DNA of 64,000 nucleotides, taken from Cordilura impudica (lineage: Eukaryota > Arthropoda > Insecta > Diptera > Scathophagidae). Positions 11,461 through 22,611 of the stretch are shown one piece after another (position 1 is the first letter of the stretch; each line of letters begins with the position of its first letter). The DNA lies in NCBI GenBank assembly GCA_963682025.1, contig OY821518.1:228471348-228535347 (forward strand), read 5' to 3'. A program made the translations under genes and the position numbers. The notes beneath the pieces were generated by a model, which did not search any database, was not told where the DNA came from, and was given only the letters and a program-made list of their open reading frames with translations.

Positions 11461-12735
11461 AAGGGTCCGCCATCTAACGTTTTTTTTTCAACTAGTGCTT
11501 ATTTCGGGAATGGTAACACTTAGCTCATGTCTGATTTGACAGATAATTAGTTTTATCCTTCCGCTGAACGAATATGGTTGTGTATACGCTTGAACAACGC
11601 TGGGAAATATTGCGACATTACTTTCAAAATCATGGTAATGTTGCAGAATGTGTGCGAAAATTGCGTACGGATTTTGAAAGAATAGAAGCACCGTCAGCTC
11701 CGTATGTTCGTTATCTTGTGAAAAAAAAAAGTGAAAGAAACTGGCATCCTCAATGATAAACCAAAGCGTGAAAAGCCAAAAACAGTGCGTATACCCGAGA
11801 ATATTGCTGCTGTGGCAGAAAGTGTGCGTGAAGCGCCATCAACATCAATTCACCGTCGTTCTCAAGAATTGAATATTTTGGAGGCATCATTGAGACGAAT
11901 TTTGCATAAAGACCTTGGTATGACGCCATACAAAGTCCAATTGGTTCAGGAGTTGAAGTCAACTGACCATCCAATGCGTTTTCGCTTCGCTAAGTGGGCC
12001 TGCGATCGACTTACAGAAGATGCCGATTTTGCCAAAAAAATCATCTTTTCAGATGAAGCTCATTTTGATCTTGGCGGGTATGTACAGAAGCAAAATTGTC
12101 GCATTTGGGGCACAGAAAACCCGCACGCATACATTGAAAAGCCGATACACCCAAAACGAGTCACTTTTTGGTGCGGATTTTGGTCCAGAGGCATAATTGG
12201 GCCATTTTTCTTCGAAAATGAGCAAGGAGTGGCCGTTACAGTCAATGGCGATCGTTATCGGGCCATGTTGAACGAATTTTTGTTCACAAAAATTGAAGAG
12301 GAGGGTATTGGCAACATTTGGTTTCAACAGGACGGCGCTACGTACCACACAGCCGAATCTACACACGATGTTTTGCAGGGCTGATGTCGTTTGGCCACCT
12401 CGGAGTTGCGATTTGACACCGTTGGACTATTATTTGTGGGGTGCCCTCAAAGATAAGTGTTACGCCAACAAGCCAGAGACAATTGACGCTTTAAAGGACA
12501 ATATTCGTGAAGCCATTGATGAAATACAGCCGCACACAATCGATAATGTGCTTAAATATTGGACCGATCGTGTAGGCTACTGCATGGCCAGCGGAGCCAG
12601 CCATTTGAATGAAATTATTTTCCATTAATAACCGGAAGGATTGTACTTTCAAATAAAAAAAGAAATTTGAGATAATATTCAGTAGTTTTTTTTATAGCAT
12701 TTACAAAAAAAAAAAAAGTTATTTGGCGGACCCTT
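11461..12735 (+). mobile_element. DD41D mariner (rosa-like), copy A
   Basis: A 1275-bp element bounded by inverted AAGGGTCCGCCA / TGGCGGACCCTT with TA on both sides (11459-11460 and 12736-12737). The same TIRs bound copies at 43043-43615 and 57369-58668. The insertion lies exactly between a family-K fragment and a reverse-transcriptase fragment. Confidence 0.9.
11574..12628 (+). pseudogene. DD41D mariner transposase, broken
   Basis: It starts MVVYTLEQRWEILRHYF (helix-turn-helix DNA-binding region). A ten-A run at ~11720 (six As in copy B) shifts the frame. The second segment has SIHRRSQELNILEASLRRIL, then the first catalytic Asp in IIFSDEAHFDLGGYV and the second in WFQQDGAT. After THDVLQG a deletion of about 36 bp relative to copy C removes the segment before RADVVWPPRS, and the frame shifts again to CDLTPLDYYLWGALKD, which holds the third Asp. 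In copy C, 41 residues separate Asp 2 and Asp 3, hence DD41D. The enzyme would cut and paste the element at TA. It is inactive here. Confidence 0.85.
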
Positions 12736-12737
12736 TA

Positions 12738-13545
12738 TAACGATGTCGTCAGCATAAAGCAGAATTTTAATATTTATTCCCGCCACATTAACACCACCAG
12801 GTAGTTCATTAGCCAAGTCATTTAAGTATAGCGAAAATAACAGGACTTAATATGCAGCCTTGATTTACGCCTACATTAACATCAAATGATTCGGACAAAG
12901 ATTCGCCATCCCAAATACGACTTTGTGTTTTTTCGTAGGCATATTGCAAAATTCTGACCATTTTTGAAGAAAGACCTAGGCGAGAAAGTTTATAAAAAAA
13001 GACTATTCTGGGAATCGTGTCAAAAGCACATGAAAAGTCAACAAAGAAGGCATAAGTTTTTTGCTGTTTAATTTATTTAGATTTACAATGTTAACGAGGT
13101 TGACAATTTTACCCACAGTTGAGTAGTTCTTCCGAAAGCCTGCTTGATATTCGTTTAACATCTTATATTTTTCTATACATTCATTTATTCTATTTAAAAG
13201 AATACTATCAAAAATTTTACACAACGTATCAATAAGCGATAGACCGCGGTAATTTGTAGGCCTTTCTTAAAAAGAGGGATCAATATAGAGCTGCGATATG
13301 TTCTTGGTATTCTTTCTTGAAGGAATATTTTGTTGATGACCGTTAAGATTTCATTAATAAATGCTTATGGAACTCATAAGTAATGCCATCTTGACCAGGA
13401 GATTTATTTTGTTTTAAGGAGTTCATAACTGATAAAATTTCACAAATTTCGATTGGCGAATCCCAAAAAGCATCAGTAATATACGGCGTGGACCAACTTA
13501 TTGTAATGTTATTTTCATTATTCTGTAGCATGTTTCTAAAATGTG
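12738..13545 (-). pseudogene. non-LTR reverse-transcriptase fragment
   Basis: Reading on the minus strand: NSLKQNKSPGQDGITYEFHK, then TLCKIFDSILLNRINECIEK and LNEYQAGFRKNYSTVGKI, then a DFSCAFDT-IPR block, a VNQGCILSP block, and IKILLYADDIVI with the catalytic YADD right at the edge of the fragment (~12740-12770). It is broken by frameshifts, and the sequence ends beside the mariner. The QAGFR..YST phrasing is of a different clade from the other RTs in the window. No endonuclease or tail is present. Confidence 0.75.
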
Positions 13546-13651
13546 TTAAAAAAAATCATGTGAGTCCGATCACAAGGGAGATGTGTAAACATCTAATAAT
13601 TAAAGAAAACATCAACACCATATTTTCCAGTGCATAAAAAATAAGTCGATT
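13546..13651. repeat. common left flank of the tandem arrays
   Basis: About 105 bp from AAATCATGTGAGTCCGATCA to TAAGTCGATTATGCTG is nearly identical to 33316-33415, immediately left of the second array. It includes GATGTGTAAACATCTA (13580-13595), whose exact reverse complement lies at 15879-15894 beyond the array. The two copies bracket the array like subterminal inverted repeats of a mobile element. Confidence 0.65.
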
Positions 13652-15735
13652 ATGCTGTTTTCTGAAATGCAATTGATGTTTTCTGAAATTCAATTGATGT
13701 TTTCAGCAATTCAAATGATGCTTTTTGAAATTCTATTGATGTTTTCTGAAATACAATTAATGTTCTCAGCAATTCAAATAATGCTTTTTGAAATTCAATT
13801 GATGTTTTCTGAAGTTCTATTTATGTTTTCTGAAATTCAAATGATGTTTTCTGAAATACAATTGATGTTTCCTGAAATACAATTGATGTTTTCTGAAATT
13901 CTATTGATGTTTTCTGAAATTCAATTGATGTTTTCTGAAACTCGAATGATGTTTTCTGAAATTATATTGATGTTTTCTGAAATTCTATTTATGTTTTCTG
14001 AAATTCAAATGATGTTTTCTGAAACTCGAATAATGTTTTCTGAAATTATATTGATGTTTTCTGAAATTCTATTTATGTTTTCTGAAATTCAATTGATGTT
14101 TTCTGATATACAATTGATGTTTTCTGAAATACAATTGATGTTTTCTGAAATTCTATTGATGTTTTCTGAAATTCTATTTATGTTTTCTGAAATTCAAATG
14201 ATGTTTTCTGAAATACAATTGATGTCTTCTGAAATACAATTGATGTTTTCTGAAATTCTATTGATGTTTTCTGAAATTCAATTGATGTTTTCTGAAACTC
14301 GAATGATGTTTTCTGAAATTATATTGATGTTTTCTGAAATTCTATTTATGTTTTCTGAAATTCAAATGATGTTTTCTGAAACTCGAATGATGTTTTCTGA
14401 AATTATATTGATGTTTTCTGAAATTCTATTTATGTTTTCTGAAATTCAAATGATGTTTTCTGAAATTATATTGCTGGTTTCTGAAATACAATTGATGTTT
14501 TCTGAAATTCTATTTATTTTTTCTGAAATTCAAATGATGTTTTCTGAAATACAATAGATGCTTTCTGAAATACAATTGATGTTTTCTGAAATTCAATTGA
14601 TGTTTTCTGAAATTTTATTGATGTTTTCTGAAATACAGTTTATGTTTTCTGAAATTCAATTGATGGTTTCTAAAATACAATTGATGTGTTCTGAAATTAT
14701 ATTGATGTTTTCTGAAATTCAATTTATGTTTTCTGAAATTATATTGATGTTTTCTGAAATTCAATTGATGTTTTCTGAAATTATATTGCTGGTTTCTGAA
14801 ATACAATTGATGTTTTCTGAAATTATATTGATGTTTTCTGAAATTCAATTGATGTTTTCTGAAATTATATTGATGTTTTCTGAAATTCAATTGATGTTTT
14901 CTGAAATTATATTGCTGGTTTCTGAAATACAATTGATGTTTTCTGAAATTATATTGATGTTTTCTGAAATTCAATTGATGTTTTCTGAAATTTTATTGAT
15001 GTTTTCTGAAATACAGTTTATGTTTTCTGAAATTCTATTGATGGTTTCTAAAATACAATTGATGTGTTCTGAAATTATATTGATGTTTTCTGAAATTCAA
15101 TTTATGTTTTTTGAAATTCAAATGATGTTTTCTGAAATTATATTGATGGTTTCTGAAATACAATTGATGTTTTCTGAAATTCTATTGATGCTTTCTGAAA
15201 TTCAATTGATGTTTACTGAAACTCGAATGATGTTTTCTGAAATTATATTGATGTTTTCTGCAATTCTATTTATGTTTTCTGAAATTCAAATGATGTTTTC
15301 TGAAATTATATTGATGTTTTCTGAAATTCTATTTATGTTTTTTGAAATTCAAATGATGTTTTCTGAAATTATATTGATGGTTTCTGAAATACAATTGATG
15401 TTTTCTGAAATTCTGTTGATGTTTTCTGAAATTCAATTGATGTTTTCTGAAATTCTATTGATGCTTTCTGAAATTCAATTGATGTTTTCTGAAACTCGAA
15501 TGATGTTTTCTGAAATTCTATTGATGTTTTCTGAAATTCTATTTATGTTTTCTGAAATTCAAATGATGTTTTCTGAAATACAATTGATGTCTTCTGAAAT
15601 ACTATTGATGTTTTCTTAAATTCTATTTATGTTTTCTGAAATTCAAATGATGTTTTCTGAAATTATATTGATGGTTTCTGAAATACAATTGATGTTTTCT
15701 GAAATACAATTGATGTTTTTTGAAAGACAATTGGA
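13652..15735. repeat. 21-bp minisatellite array 1 (~99 monomers)
   Basis: A tandem array with period 21 bp. Each unit has the core ATGTTTTCTGAAAT followed by seven variable bases (TCAATTG, TCTATTG, TATATTG, TCAAATG, ACAATTG and others). Because 21 is divisible by 3 and the unit lacks stops, long plus-strand frames of 301 and 353 codons arise, reading MFSEIQL repeats. They are separated by point-mutation stops at ~14556 and ~15617. Nothing suggests a real gene start or end. Confidence 0.97.
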
Positions 15736-16775
15736 AAATCTTTAGAAAAGAACATATCATAATTTTTTCACAAATACAATCAGATAAAGTCACACCGATT
15801 TACACTTCAGCTCACACCGATGTGTTATGCTGTTTTTGCGATTGTATTGCGAAATAGAAATTTACCCCCCTGCGCGTATAGATGTTTACACATCAAAAAT
15901 CATCGAAACATAGGTAACCTTTGACTATGGGATTATTCAAAATATACTGGTATCGAAAAATATTATTTTGTTGTAGATATTTGTAATTCGTGTTACTTAG
16001 ATTTGTTTTATTCTATCATGTATCTATTTTCATCATGTCAATATCGTATAAAGCATTCTAAGAGCTTCCCATCAAAAAACTAAAAAAAATCACATCTGAA
16101 TTTTATTACTCGTTTGTGTCTTTATTAAAGCCAATATTAAATGTAAATATAATACAATTTAAAATAATTTAGTAAAAAAATCCAATTACATGACAATTTT
16201 CTCAATAATCATTGATAATGAAATTTTCCTCTTATTTTATATTCCAAACAACAGATGAGGTCAAATTTAAAGCTCATCTGCATTTTTTTCTTATGTAAAA
16301 TGTAACATGTAAACGATAAAAGCACAATCATTCACATACACATACAAAGAAAATAAATTGACTAATTTTCCAGCAGAGTGTTTAATAATGTATTTTTTTA
16401 ACTGAAAAATATTCCCTTTGAAATTAACATTTGAAATCGAAACCATACTTGGAATTTATTTATGGTCATTTGGGTATACAGATGAATATGATTTGAAAAT
16501 TTCATACAAAAAAGTTTTCAACACTTGAACTTAAGTCAATAATCAAGTTGTCGTTAAATTTAATTAAGCATCAAATGACCAATATTTATTGTAAATCATA
16601 CTACAAATGGAGTGTGTCCTATAACAAGCGTTCTTTATAACAGTCGTATTAGTTCCACATACTTTCGTGCAGCAAAAAAAAGGATAAGAAATAATTACAA
16701 ACATCAGAAACAGTGGATTTATTTAGCAAATATACTGGACATTCCAATGTAATAGCTTTGCAGAGTATTGAATAA
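15736..16775. other. spacer between array 1 and long-TIR transposon
   Basis: It includes the right flank of the array with TAGATGTTTACACATC (15879-15894). The rest is AT-rich with no recognised gene. Confidence 0.4.
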
Positions 16776-17223
16776 CACTGTGGAACAAATTCAGCTTAGC
16801 AAAAGTTAAGTCGATTCTGAGAGTGAGGGGTGAAAATAGAGGCTAAAAATTAGTAGACCCGTATCACGGCGTTTGTTTATGTTAGTTCGAATTTTTTTTT
16901 AATCGACGTTCGAACTTTGCAGTCAAATGCCGATTTTCAGCATATTGTTTATATGGTTTTTTGGCTATAACTCGTCGACTAATTGATATTTTATCAATCT
17001 GTAAAAGCCAAATTATTGCTAGAGACCTGTGCAACTATTAAATTTTTTTTAAAAAATTGATTTAGAAAATTTTTGCGGTGCTTAGGAAGCAAAATGTTGG
17101 AAAAATTATTTTTTTTCATGCTTTTTGAAAATATTTTCCACAAAACTAAGTCTTTTTTGCTTTCTGTTTGATCTATACTATGCTTCTCAGATTCTTTAAT
17201 AAATTTCATTTGAAAAGAAAATA
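16776..17223 (+). repeat. left terminal inverted repeat of the long-TIR transposon
   Basis: It begins CACTGTGGAACAAATTCAGC and matches the right arm inverted, with scattered substitutions and small indels. Similarity ends near TTTGAAAAGAAAAT. The arms clearly differ, so the insertion is not brand new. Confidence 0.9.
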
Positions 17224-17225
17224 AT

Positions 17226-17430
17226 CATATTACAAAACTTGCGTTTTCCAGTACCCGTGTTCCGTATTTTATGTGAAAAGTTCTCACATCGAAAAAGTAT
17301 GAAACAAAAAATTCCACTCTTTTTCGATTTGTGAGTAAAAACTGTGTCTGTATCTTAATGTGAAAAGTTACAACACTGGTTACGTTGTTATTGGAATATT
17401 CCAAGTCAGCTGTCAAAAAATAAAAACAAA
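17226..17430. other. flank with TGTGAGAA/TTCTCACA motifs (left)
   Basis: Just inside the left arm. It contains TTCTCACATCGAAAAAG, TTTGTGAGTAA and TGAAACAAAAA, echoed in inverted order at 19950-20205. The similarity is patchy. It may be an older inner inverted repeat or shared regulatory sequence. Confidence 0.3.
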
Positions 17431-17504
17431 CAAATAAAAGTAAACATTAAGTTGTATATATAAAAATATAAGAACTTAAATTAATGTCGCTTTGTATACT
17501 TTAG

Positions 17505-19206
17505 ATCGTGCATTTACCTTAAATGTAATGCTGGATGTATGTCCTGCTGTAAGATCTATGTGTGGCGAAATCAAATTGGCTCATATAGCCAACTTTTATA
17601 ACACGCTGCCTTTTTTGTATAAGAATATTTTTCTGATTAATGAGGGGGCTAAAAGTTTACTATGGTTAAATTATGCTCGTTTGCAGTTTTTGAAAGCGTT
17701 TCGTAGTATTGCCTACTCATATATCGAAACGGTCTTAGCTGAACCGTAAGTACTTTGCTAAAAGTTTCGTATAACTTAAGGTGCGTTCAGACTACGCAAA
17801 TATTTGACCAAATAAACGTAACCCCTAAATAATGTATAATTTTCCTTGTATAATTTTCATTAAGTTATACAATATATGATATAGAATATAGTTAAATATA
17901 TTAGATATTACTAATGTAATAAAACATAACTTAATTTTGTCTTTTATATATCATGTAAGATTGAATAAAACTTTCATAAAATTAGGGGTTACGTTTATTT
18001 GGTCAAATATTTGCGTAGTCTGAACGCACCTTTATAGAGAATTGAGTTTAATGCCTTCCGAAGAATACATTGCCTTATTAACCGAATGTTTGCCAGAGCA
18101 AACTTTTGTGGTCGATTATGAACGTCACTATCCCGTGAGTTTAGATGTAGAAATATTAAAGCAAGCTTGCAGCGATTTGTGAGTATGCATATAAATTTAA
18201 AAAAATCATGTATAAATATATTCGTTTTCTAGAGATTCTTTTAAAGCCAACTTTATAGTACGTTATAAAAATGAAGCTGCTACCATGGAAACCATAAATG
18301 ATTTACAAAATCTAATAATACATCAAGATATTATTGATACGAATGCTAAGACCATCAAAACGGATCCTAAAATTGAGCAGAAAAAAAGGTTACAAAAAAC
18401 AACACTAAAAACCCTGCGAAGAGAGATTTTGAGTCACAAATTGCCATGATATTGGATTGTCTACCTCATCTGGACACTGGTTTCATTAGACGGCTTTCAT
18501 TTCGGTATGCTTCTAGTGAAGAAGCTATAGCGGCGGGATTGGAATACAATTTGCCACCTGATTTAGATCAAGCCGATTTTAATGAAGTTTATATACCACC
18601 CGATCCACAAGATAAGTTCTATCAAGAAAGCGGTATTGAACATTATAATGTTTTCGATAGTGATAAATATGATATAATGAACCAAGATAATCCTCAATGT
18701 ATTATTAAGCAGGGTAAGGGTTTTCCAACTGCTCCACAAAATGCTACACAACTCTTAGACGATAAAAGTGACTTGGCCGCAATTAAACATCGTTATCAAA
18801 ATATTCCATGATTAGCGAATGAGATCCAGAATATGGTGAAGAATATGATGATGAATACGATGATAGTTTTGAGGCATTGTTGGAATGTTAAACAAGAGTT
18901 ATAAAATCAAAAGACATTAAAAAGTGTTGTCTAACGTGGCTGATGTATCGTAAGATGAAAACGAAAGTGAAGTGCAAGATTCCAACACCCGACAGCAGCA
19001 TAATAACCAACGTAAATGTATGAATTTTTGTGAAAATCCAGAAGACGCAAGAGCTCGTTATGAAGCTAAACGTGAGGCTAAATATGCTCAATATGCGCAG
19101 TAAGAGTCAGGGCCAAGAAAAAGACATTCTACGTAATAAATCATATAGAGCTAATCACAATCGTAAAGCTGGAGCTAGTTATAAACAAAGTAAGAGAATG
19201 TTTTAG
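17505..19206 (+). pseudogene. ASCC2: ASCC2 (activating signal cointegrator 1 complex subunit 2) fragment, introns retained
   Basis: ASCC2 is the ubiquitin-binding (CUE domain) subunit of the ASCC helicase complex acting in alkylation repair and ribosome quality control. Three exons are visible: 17505-17745, 18038-18178 and 18233-19206, with donors GTAAGT and GTGAGT and acceptors TATAG and TTCTAG, all in compatible phase. Features in order: VMLDVCPAVRS; YIALLTECLPEQTFVVDYE; the CUE-type segment IAMILDCLPHLDTGFIRRLS; HYNVFDSDKYDIM; DDKSDLAAIKHRYQ; an acidic EYDDEYDDSFE stretch; ENPEDARARYEAKREAKYA; and a basic C-terminus YRANHNRKAGASYKQSKRMF before TAG. The N-terminal half is missing. Frameshifts near 18390, 18810 and 19100 and stops near 18888 and 18950 break it. 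Intron retention shows DNA-level capture, not retroposition. Confidence 0.8.
17779..18031. mobile_element. PIF/Harbinger-type MITE inside the ASCC2 intron
   Basis: A 253-bp element with a perfect inverted repeat of 50 bp at each end, beginning AGGTGCGTTCAGACTACGCA, flanked by TTA (17776-17778 and 18032-18034). A TWA duplication fits PIF/Harbinger. The interior is AT-rich and non-coding. Its right end lies only 6 bp before the first exon base, so the MITE supplies the sequence just upstream of the splice acceptor. Identical arms suggest recent insertion or gene conversion. Confidence 0.85.
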
Positions 19207-19377
19207 GGTAAAAAAAATGAAAAAAATTTATTAAAAATCATACATATGTATAAATAAAAAAAAAATGTAAATGAATTAAGTTAAAATTTCAAAAATGACA
19301 AATTAATTTATTGCTCACAATTTTTCCAACAATTAAAGAATCAATATTTAAGAACTGTCTGAAATTTTAATTAAATT

Positions 19378-19503
19378 ACTTAAAAAGTGCATATAAGTAC
19401 TTAAAAAGTACATATATAAGTGCTTAAAAAATGCATATATAATTTCTTAAAAAGTACATATATAAGTGCTTAAAAAGTGCATATATAAGTACTTAAAAAG
19501 TGA
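19378..19503. repeat. short ~23-bp tandem repeat
   Basis: Five to six units of the form CTTAAAAAGTACATATATAA plus GTG lie between the ASCC2 3' end and the next minus-strand fragment. Units vary by one or two bases and in length. Confidence 0.8.
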
Positions 19504-19509
19504 ATATTG

Positions 19510-19884
19510 ACTCAGAATGATTTTTCTTTATCCTTATCATCATTGTCCGATATTGTTACAGTTTCAGTATCATTCAAGTTTAAGGTATGTGGTGGTACCA
19601 ACGCTATGGTTTCGTATATGCTATCTATAACATCTTCTTCTGCCACAACTTCTGAAGCAGACCATAAATTCGTGCCGACATAATGAAGATCAGGGTTTTC
19701 TTTATAGTTAAATTGGAAGACGTAGTCCACAAGTTTTTTTTTTTTTTTTTTTTTTTTGAATTTAGAAAATTCGTTGCACATTCTGAATAATTGCAAAAAC
19801 AAAAATTTAAATGTAAATACTAAAAGTAAATGATAAATAAAAAATTAACATATTTCTTACCTTTTCTCCAATATTCGGTGCCAT
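19510..19884 (-). pseudogene. unidentified two-exon minus-strand gene fragment
   Basis: Exon 1 (about 19884-19861) reads MAPNIGEK from an ATG and runs straight into GTAAGA, a good donor. After an intron with the acceptor ATTATTCAG (~19786), the second exon encodes LVDYVFQFNYKENPDLHYVG, then NLWSASEVVAEEDVIDSIYE and an acidic C-terminus ending DNDDKDKEKSF and a stop (19512). A run of about 20 As near the start of exon 2 leaves the joined frame ambiguous. I do not recognise the protein. It lies tail to tail with the ASCC2 fragment, so both may come from one captured genomic piece. Confidence 0.45.
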
Positions 19885-19949
19885 CTTATATATATACATA
19901 TATATTTTTTTTTTTTAAAGCAACTGAATTTAAAAACTCATTTCGCATA

Positions 19950-20205
19950 GATTTCAGATGTGAGTGAATTTGACAGTTCAATTTCAAATCTTTTCACATG
20001 CCTACTTTACAGAAACACTTTTTTCTCATTTTTCCAATAAATGTGAGAAAAAACGTTACGTGACAGATAGTTCTCACAAAATAAAGTTACAGAACCAGTC
20101 GAATGTGAGAAACAGTATTTTGTGTCAGTTCGCAACGTTTTTGTTTCATTTTTATATGTTCCATGTGAAAACTTTCCGATGTGAGAGTTACAGAACATAG
20201 CTACA
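19950..20205. other. TGTGAGAA motif cluster upstream of the minus-strand fragment
   Basis: Several close variants of TGTGAGAA or its complement (GATGTGAGTG, TTCTCACAAAAT, AATGTGAGAAAC, GATGTGAGAGTT, TTTCTGTAAC/GTTACAGAAC) lie within 250 bp. This could be a regulatory cluster or part of an old inverted repeat with 17226-17430. Confidence 0.3.
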
Positions 20206-20378
20206 GCTTAATATTAATTTGGTTCTCATTTTTTATGTACCAATTTTGTTCAGTGTTGGTTTTGAAGAAACATTGAAAAAGAAATTAAAAAATATGGGAA
20301 AAAATATATTTTTGAAATGTTAGTTATGAAAAGTTTTAAGTAAAAAAATTTAATAAATTAAATTAATGATTTGGCCAG

Positions 20379-22209
20379 TTACCGTTTAGCAGGCGGCTGT
20401 GGATCAACATCACTGCTCTCTCTAATATCTTGGTCACCGTCATCATCATCAGAAAGGTCGACAATTTCGTTCAACAGATATTCTGGAATTTCATCTTTGT
20501 CTTCCCCTTCTTCCTCCTTTTCCTCGTCTTCCTCTTCTTCAAAGGTGTTTTTATACCTGCAACAAATTTCAGCGAGTATTGCATCTGAAGATTTCTTTCC
20601 TCTGTACCTGAAACGAAACTAGTTTTCAATCGTTAACATGTTTAAATTGTGCACTCTGACAAAGATATTAGAAAATCTAGGAATTCAAAATATGCACACT
20701 CTATAGTTACCTTATTTCAAATGGAAGCGCAGTTTGGTGATAACGTTCGCCTTGCTCATCAGATTCAGTTGGCAACTGTTGAGCGAGTTGGTCAAGATGC
20801 TGATGCAAGAGATGAATTTTGTACGACATATTAACCCCAATTTCCTCGAAAGCTGCCAACATGTTTGCAACAGATTGCCTGTAGTGATCTTTGCGTTATT
20901 TACCCAAAAGTCCTTTAATGACTGCTTTCAATGCGAGCCATGCATTTAATTCCCGGTCTGTCAGAAGTTGGTCAAAATCTTGACGACTCATTAGTTTCCG
21001 TATGTCGGGACCATTAACAACCCCTTCCTGAATTTTGGCGTTATTTAGTCTTGGGAAAATGTCTTTTAAGCGGTTGAATACTGCTGGTCTTTTTGCGATA
21101 CATTTCAAAAAATTTTTAGCAATGCCAAGTTTAATGTGGAGCAACGGCAACAAAATTTTCATTTCATGAACAAGACTTTCGTGTCTTTAGGCTATTTCTG
21201 TCCAATGCGACTATTCCAGTTATGCTGTTTGTACTGGTTTCTTCCTTTAATACCTTCTCCGTATCGTGAATCCCAATCGCACAAAAACACGGATATTTCG
21301 GATGGCCAGATGCTGTCAAGCCTGTAATCAATGAAACTATTTTGAGGTCGCAGCAAATGCGCCACTGGTGTTCGTTATATTTGACTACTTCCAGAATGTG
21401 TTTCAAATTATCGAAATTTTCACTAGTGTCAGTGCTATACGCAATCGGAACAGAAGGCATTCTAATTGTCTTGTGCAAAAGCACAACTTTTAAGCTGATT
21501 AGTGAACTATCGATGAATAAACGCCAATCGTCCTTTTTATAGGTTAACCCTATCATCTCCATTAACTTTTCAATATCGTTGCAATAAGCGAAATTCACAT
21601 TGAAGAACTTTTCTAACTCTTTTTGGCGTTTTCGATATGCTGTTACTTTGGTACCTTTCGCCAGCAAATTATTTCCTTTCAAAAATGAAGCCGGTAGTTC
21701 TGATTTTTTCTGAGTCAAACACAAATTTGCAACAATTCCATTCAATTGGTTTTGTGTGACTAGGATTGGGTCCTTTGATGTTTCATAGGATGTACCTTCA
21801 CCAGGGTCGTATTCTGAGAAGAAATCCATGGATGTAGCAGCGGCGGTTGTAGTACTGATATCTGTTTGAAGATCAATACTTCGGTACGTTGGTACTGGAA
21901 CGGTAATGGTAATTGGACACTTTGCACTGCTACATAAGTTTTATTCTTTGCTTTCCTTCTATTCAATGTTTTATGGTAGTTGATATATCCATAGCAATTT
22001 TCTTCTTGATGCGGGCTGTTGTCTAAAAACATCATTGGTATAGAAAAAGGCACAGCCTTCTTCTTTTCACTTTTCCATTGCATAAGAGTTGAATAGCAAT
22101 TAAAGCAAACTTTTTTGATAAGTGATAAACTCTTGCGAGAAATATTGTTTATAGGCTTCAAAAAAAAATCACTCGCATTGCCACATTTTTCATCGCCGTC
22201 CACAAACAT
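20379..22209 (-). pseudogene. transposase-like gene of the long-TIR transposon, with one intron
   Basis: Exon 1 (22209-20711) starts MFVDGDEKCGNASDFFL and carries KKDDWRLFIDSSLISLKVVL-LH, EHQWRICCDLKIVSLITGL, LLPLLHIKLGIAKNF, and MSYKIHLLHQHLDQL followed by ESDEQGERYHQ. This is the layout of a widespread repeat-encoded family with the phrase FIDSS..SLK.VLLHN. Donor GTAACT and acceptor TTTCAG delimit a 103-bp intron (20608-20710). Exon 2 (20607-20379) encodes YRGKKSSDAILAEIC and a strongly acidic tail (EEEEDEEKEEEGEDKDE) ending PPAKR. Frameshifts near 21790 and 21165 and a TAA near 20900 inactivate it. A role as transposase is inferred from its position between the TIRs. Confidence 0.7.
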
Positions 22210-22611
22210 TACAAAAATGCTCCATTTTACATTTTGGTGCCGACATTTTTAATACAATATATATTATACAATGTTTTTTTTTTTTGTTATTTTTATGAAA
22301 CCGATGCACTTAACTTAAATCACTCTCCAAATGAAATAAATTCCAAAAAAATTAATAGCGAATTTTATCACGACCGAGCAAAAATTAAAAGACATCAGCT
22401 TCGGCTGATTTTCGAATCTTAACTGAATCTTCATTTTTGAATTTAGTTCGCTTGTACGAAATAAAAAAAAATCGCTACTTGTGGGTGGTTGAAAACAAAA
22501 AAAGTTGTTTTACTAATTCCCAATTCTTGGAACTTCCCTTTTTAATTACTTCTACCGAAATCGCTATTTATTTAATGGTTTTGGGACTTTTAACGCAAAT
22601 TATCGACTAAG

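Noticed and set aside
12049..12366. Minus-strand frame of ~105 codons inside mariner copy A
   Set aside because: Exact antisense of the transposase; the mirrored frame occurs in copy C.
14615..14974. Minus-strand frame reading NFRKHQ repeats
   Set aside because: Antisense shadow of the same array.
13652..15735. CRISPR-like array
   Set aside because: No unique spacers between repeats; head-to-tail 21-bp monomers in a eukaryotic genome.
20007..20200. Overlapping frames on both strands near 20.0-20.2 kb as a gene
   Set aside because: Both frames derive from TGTGAGAA-type repeated motifs, with no domain or splice context.
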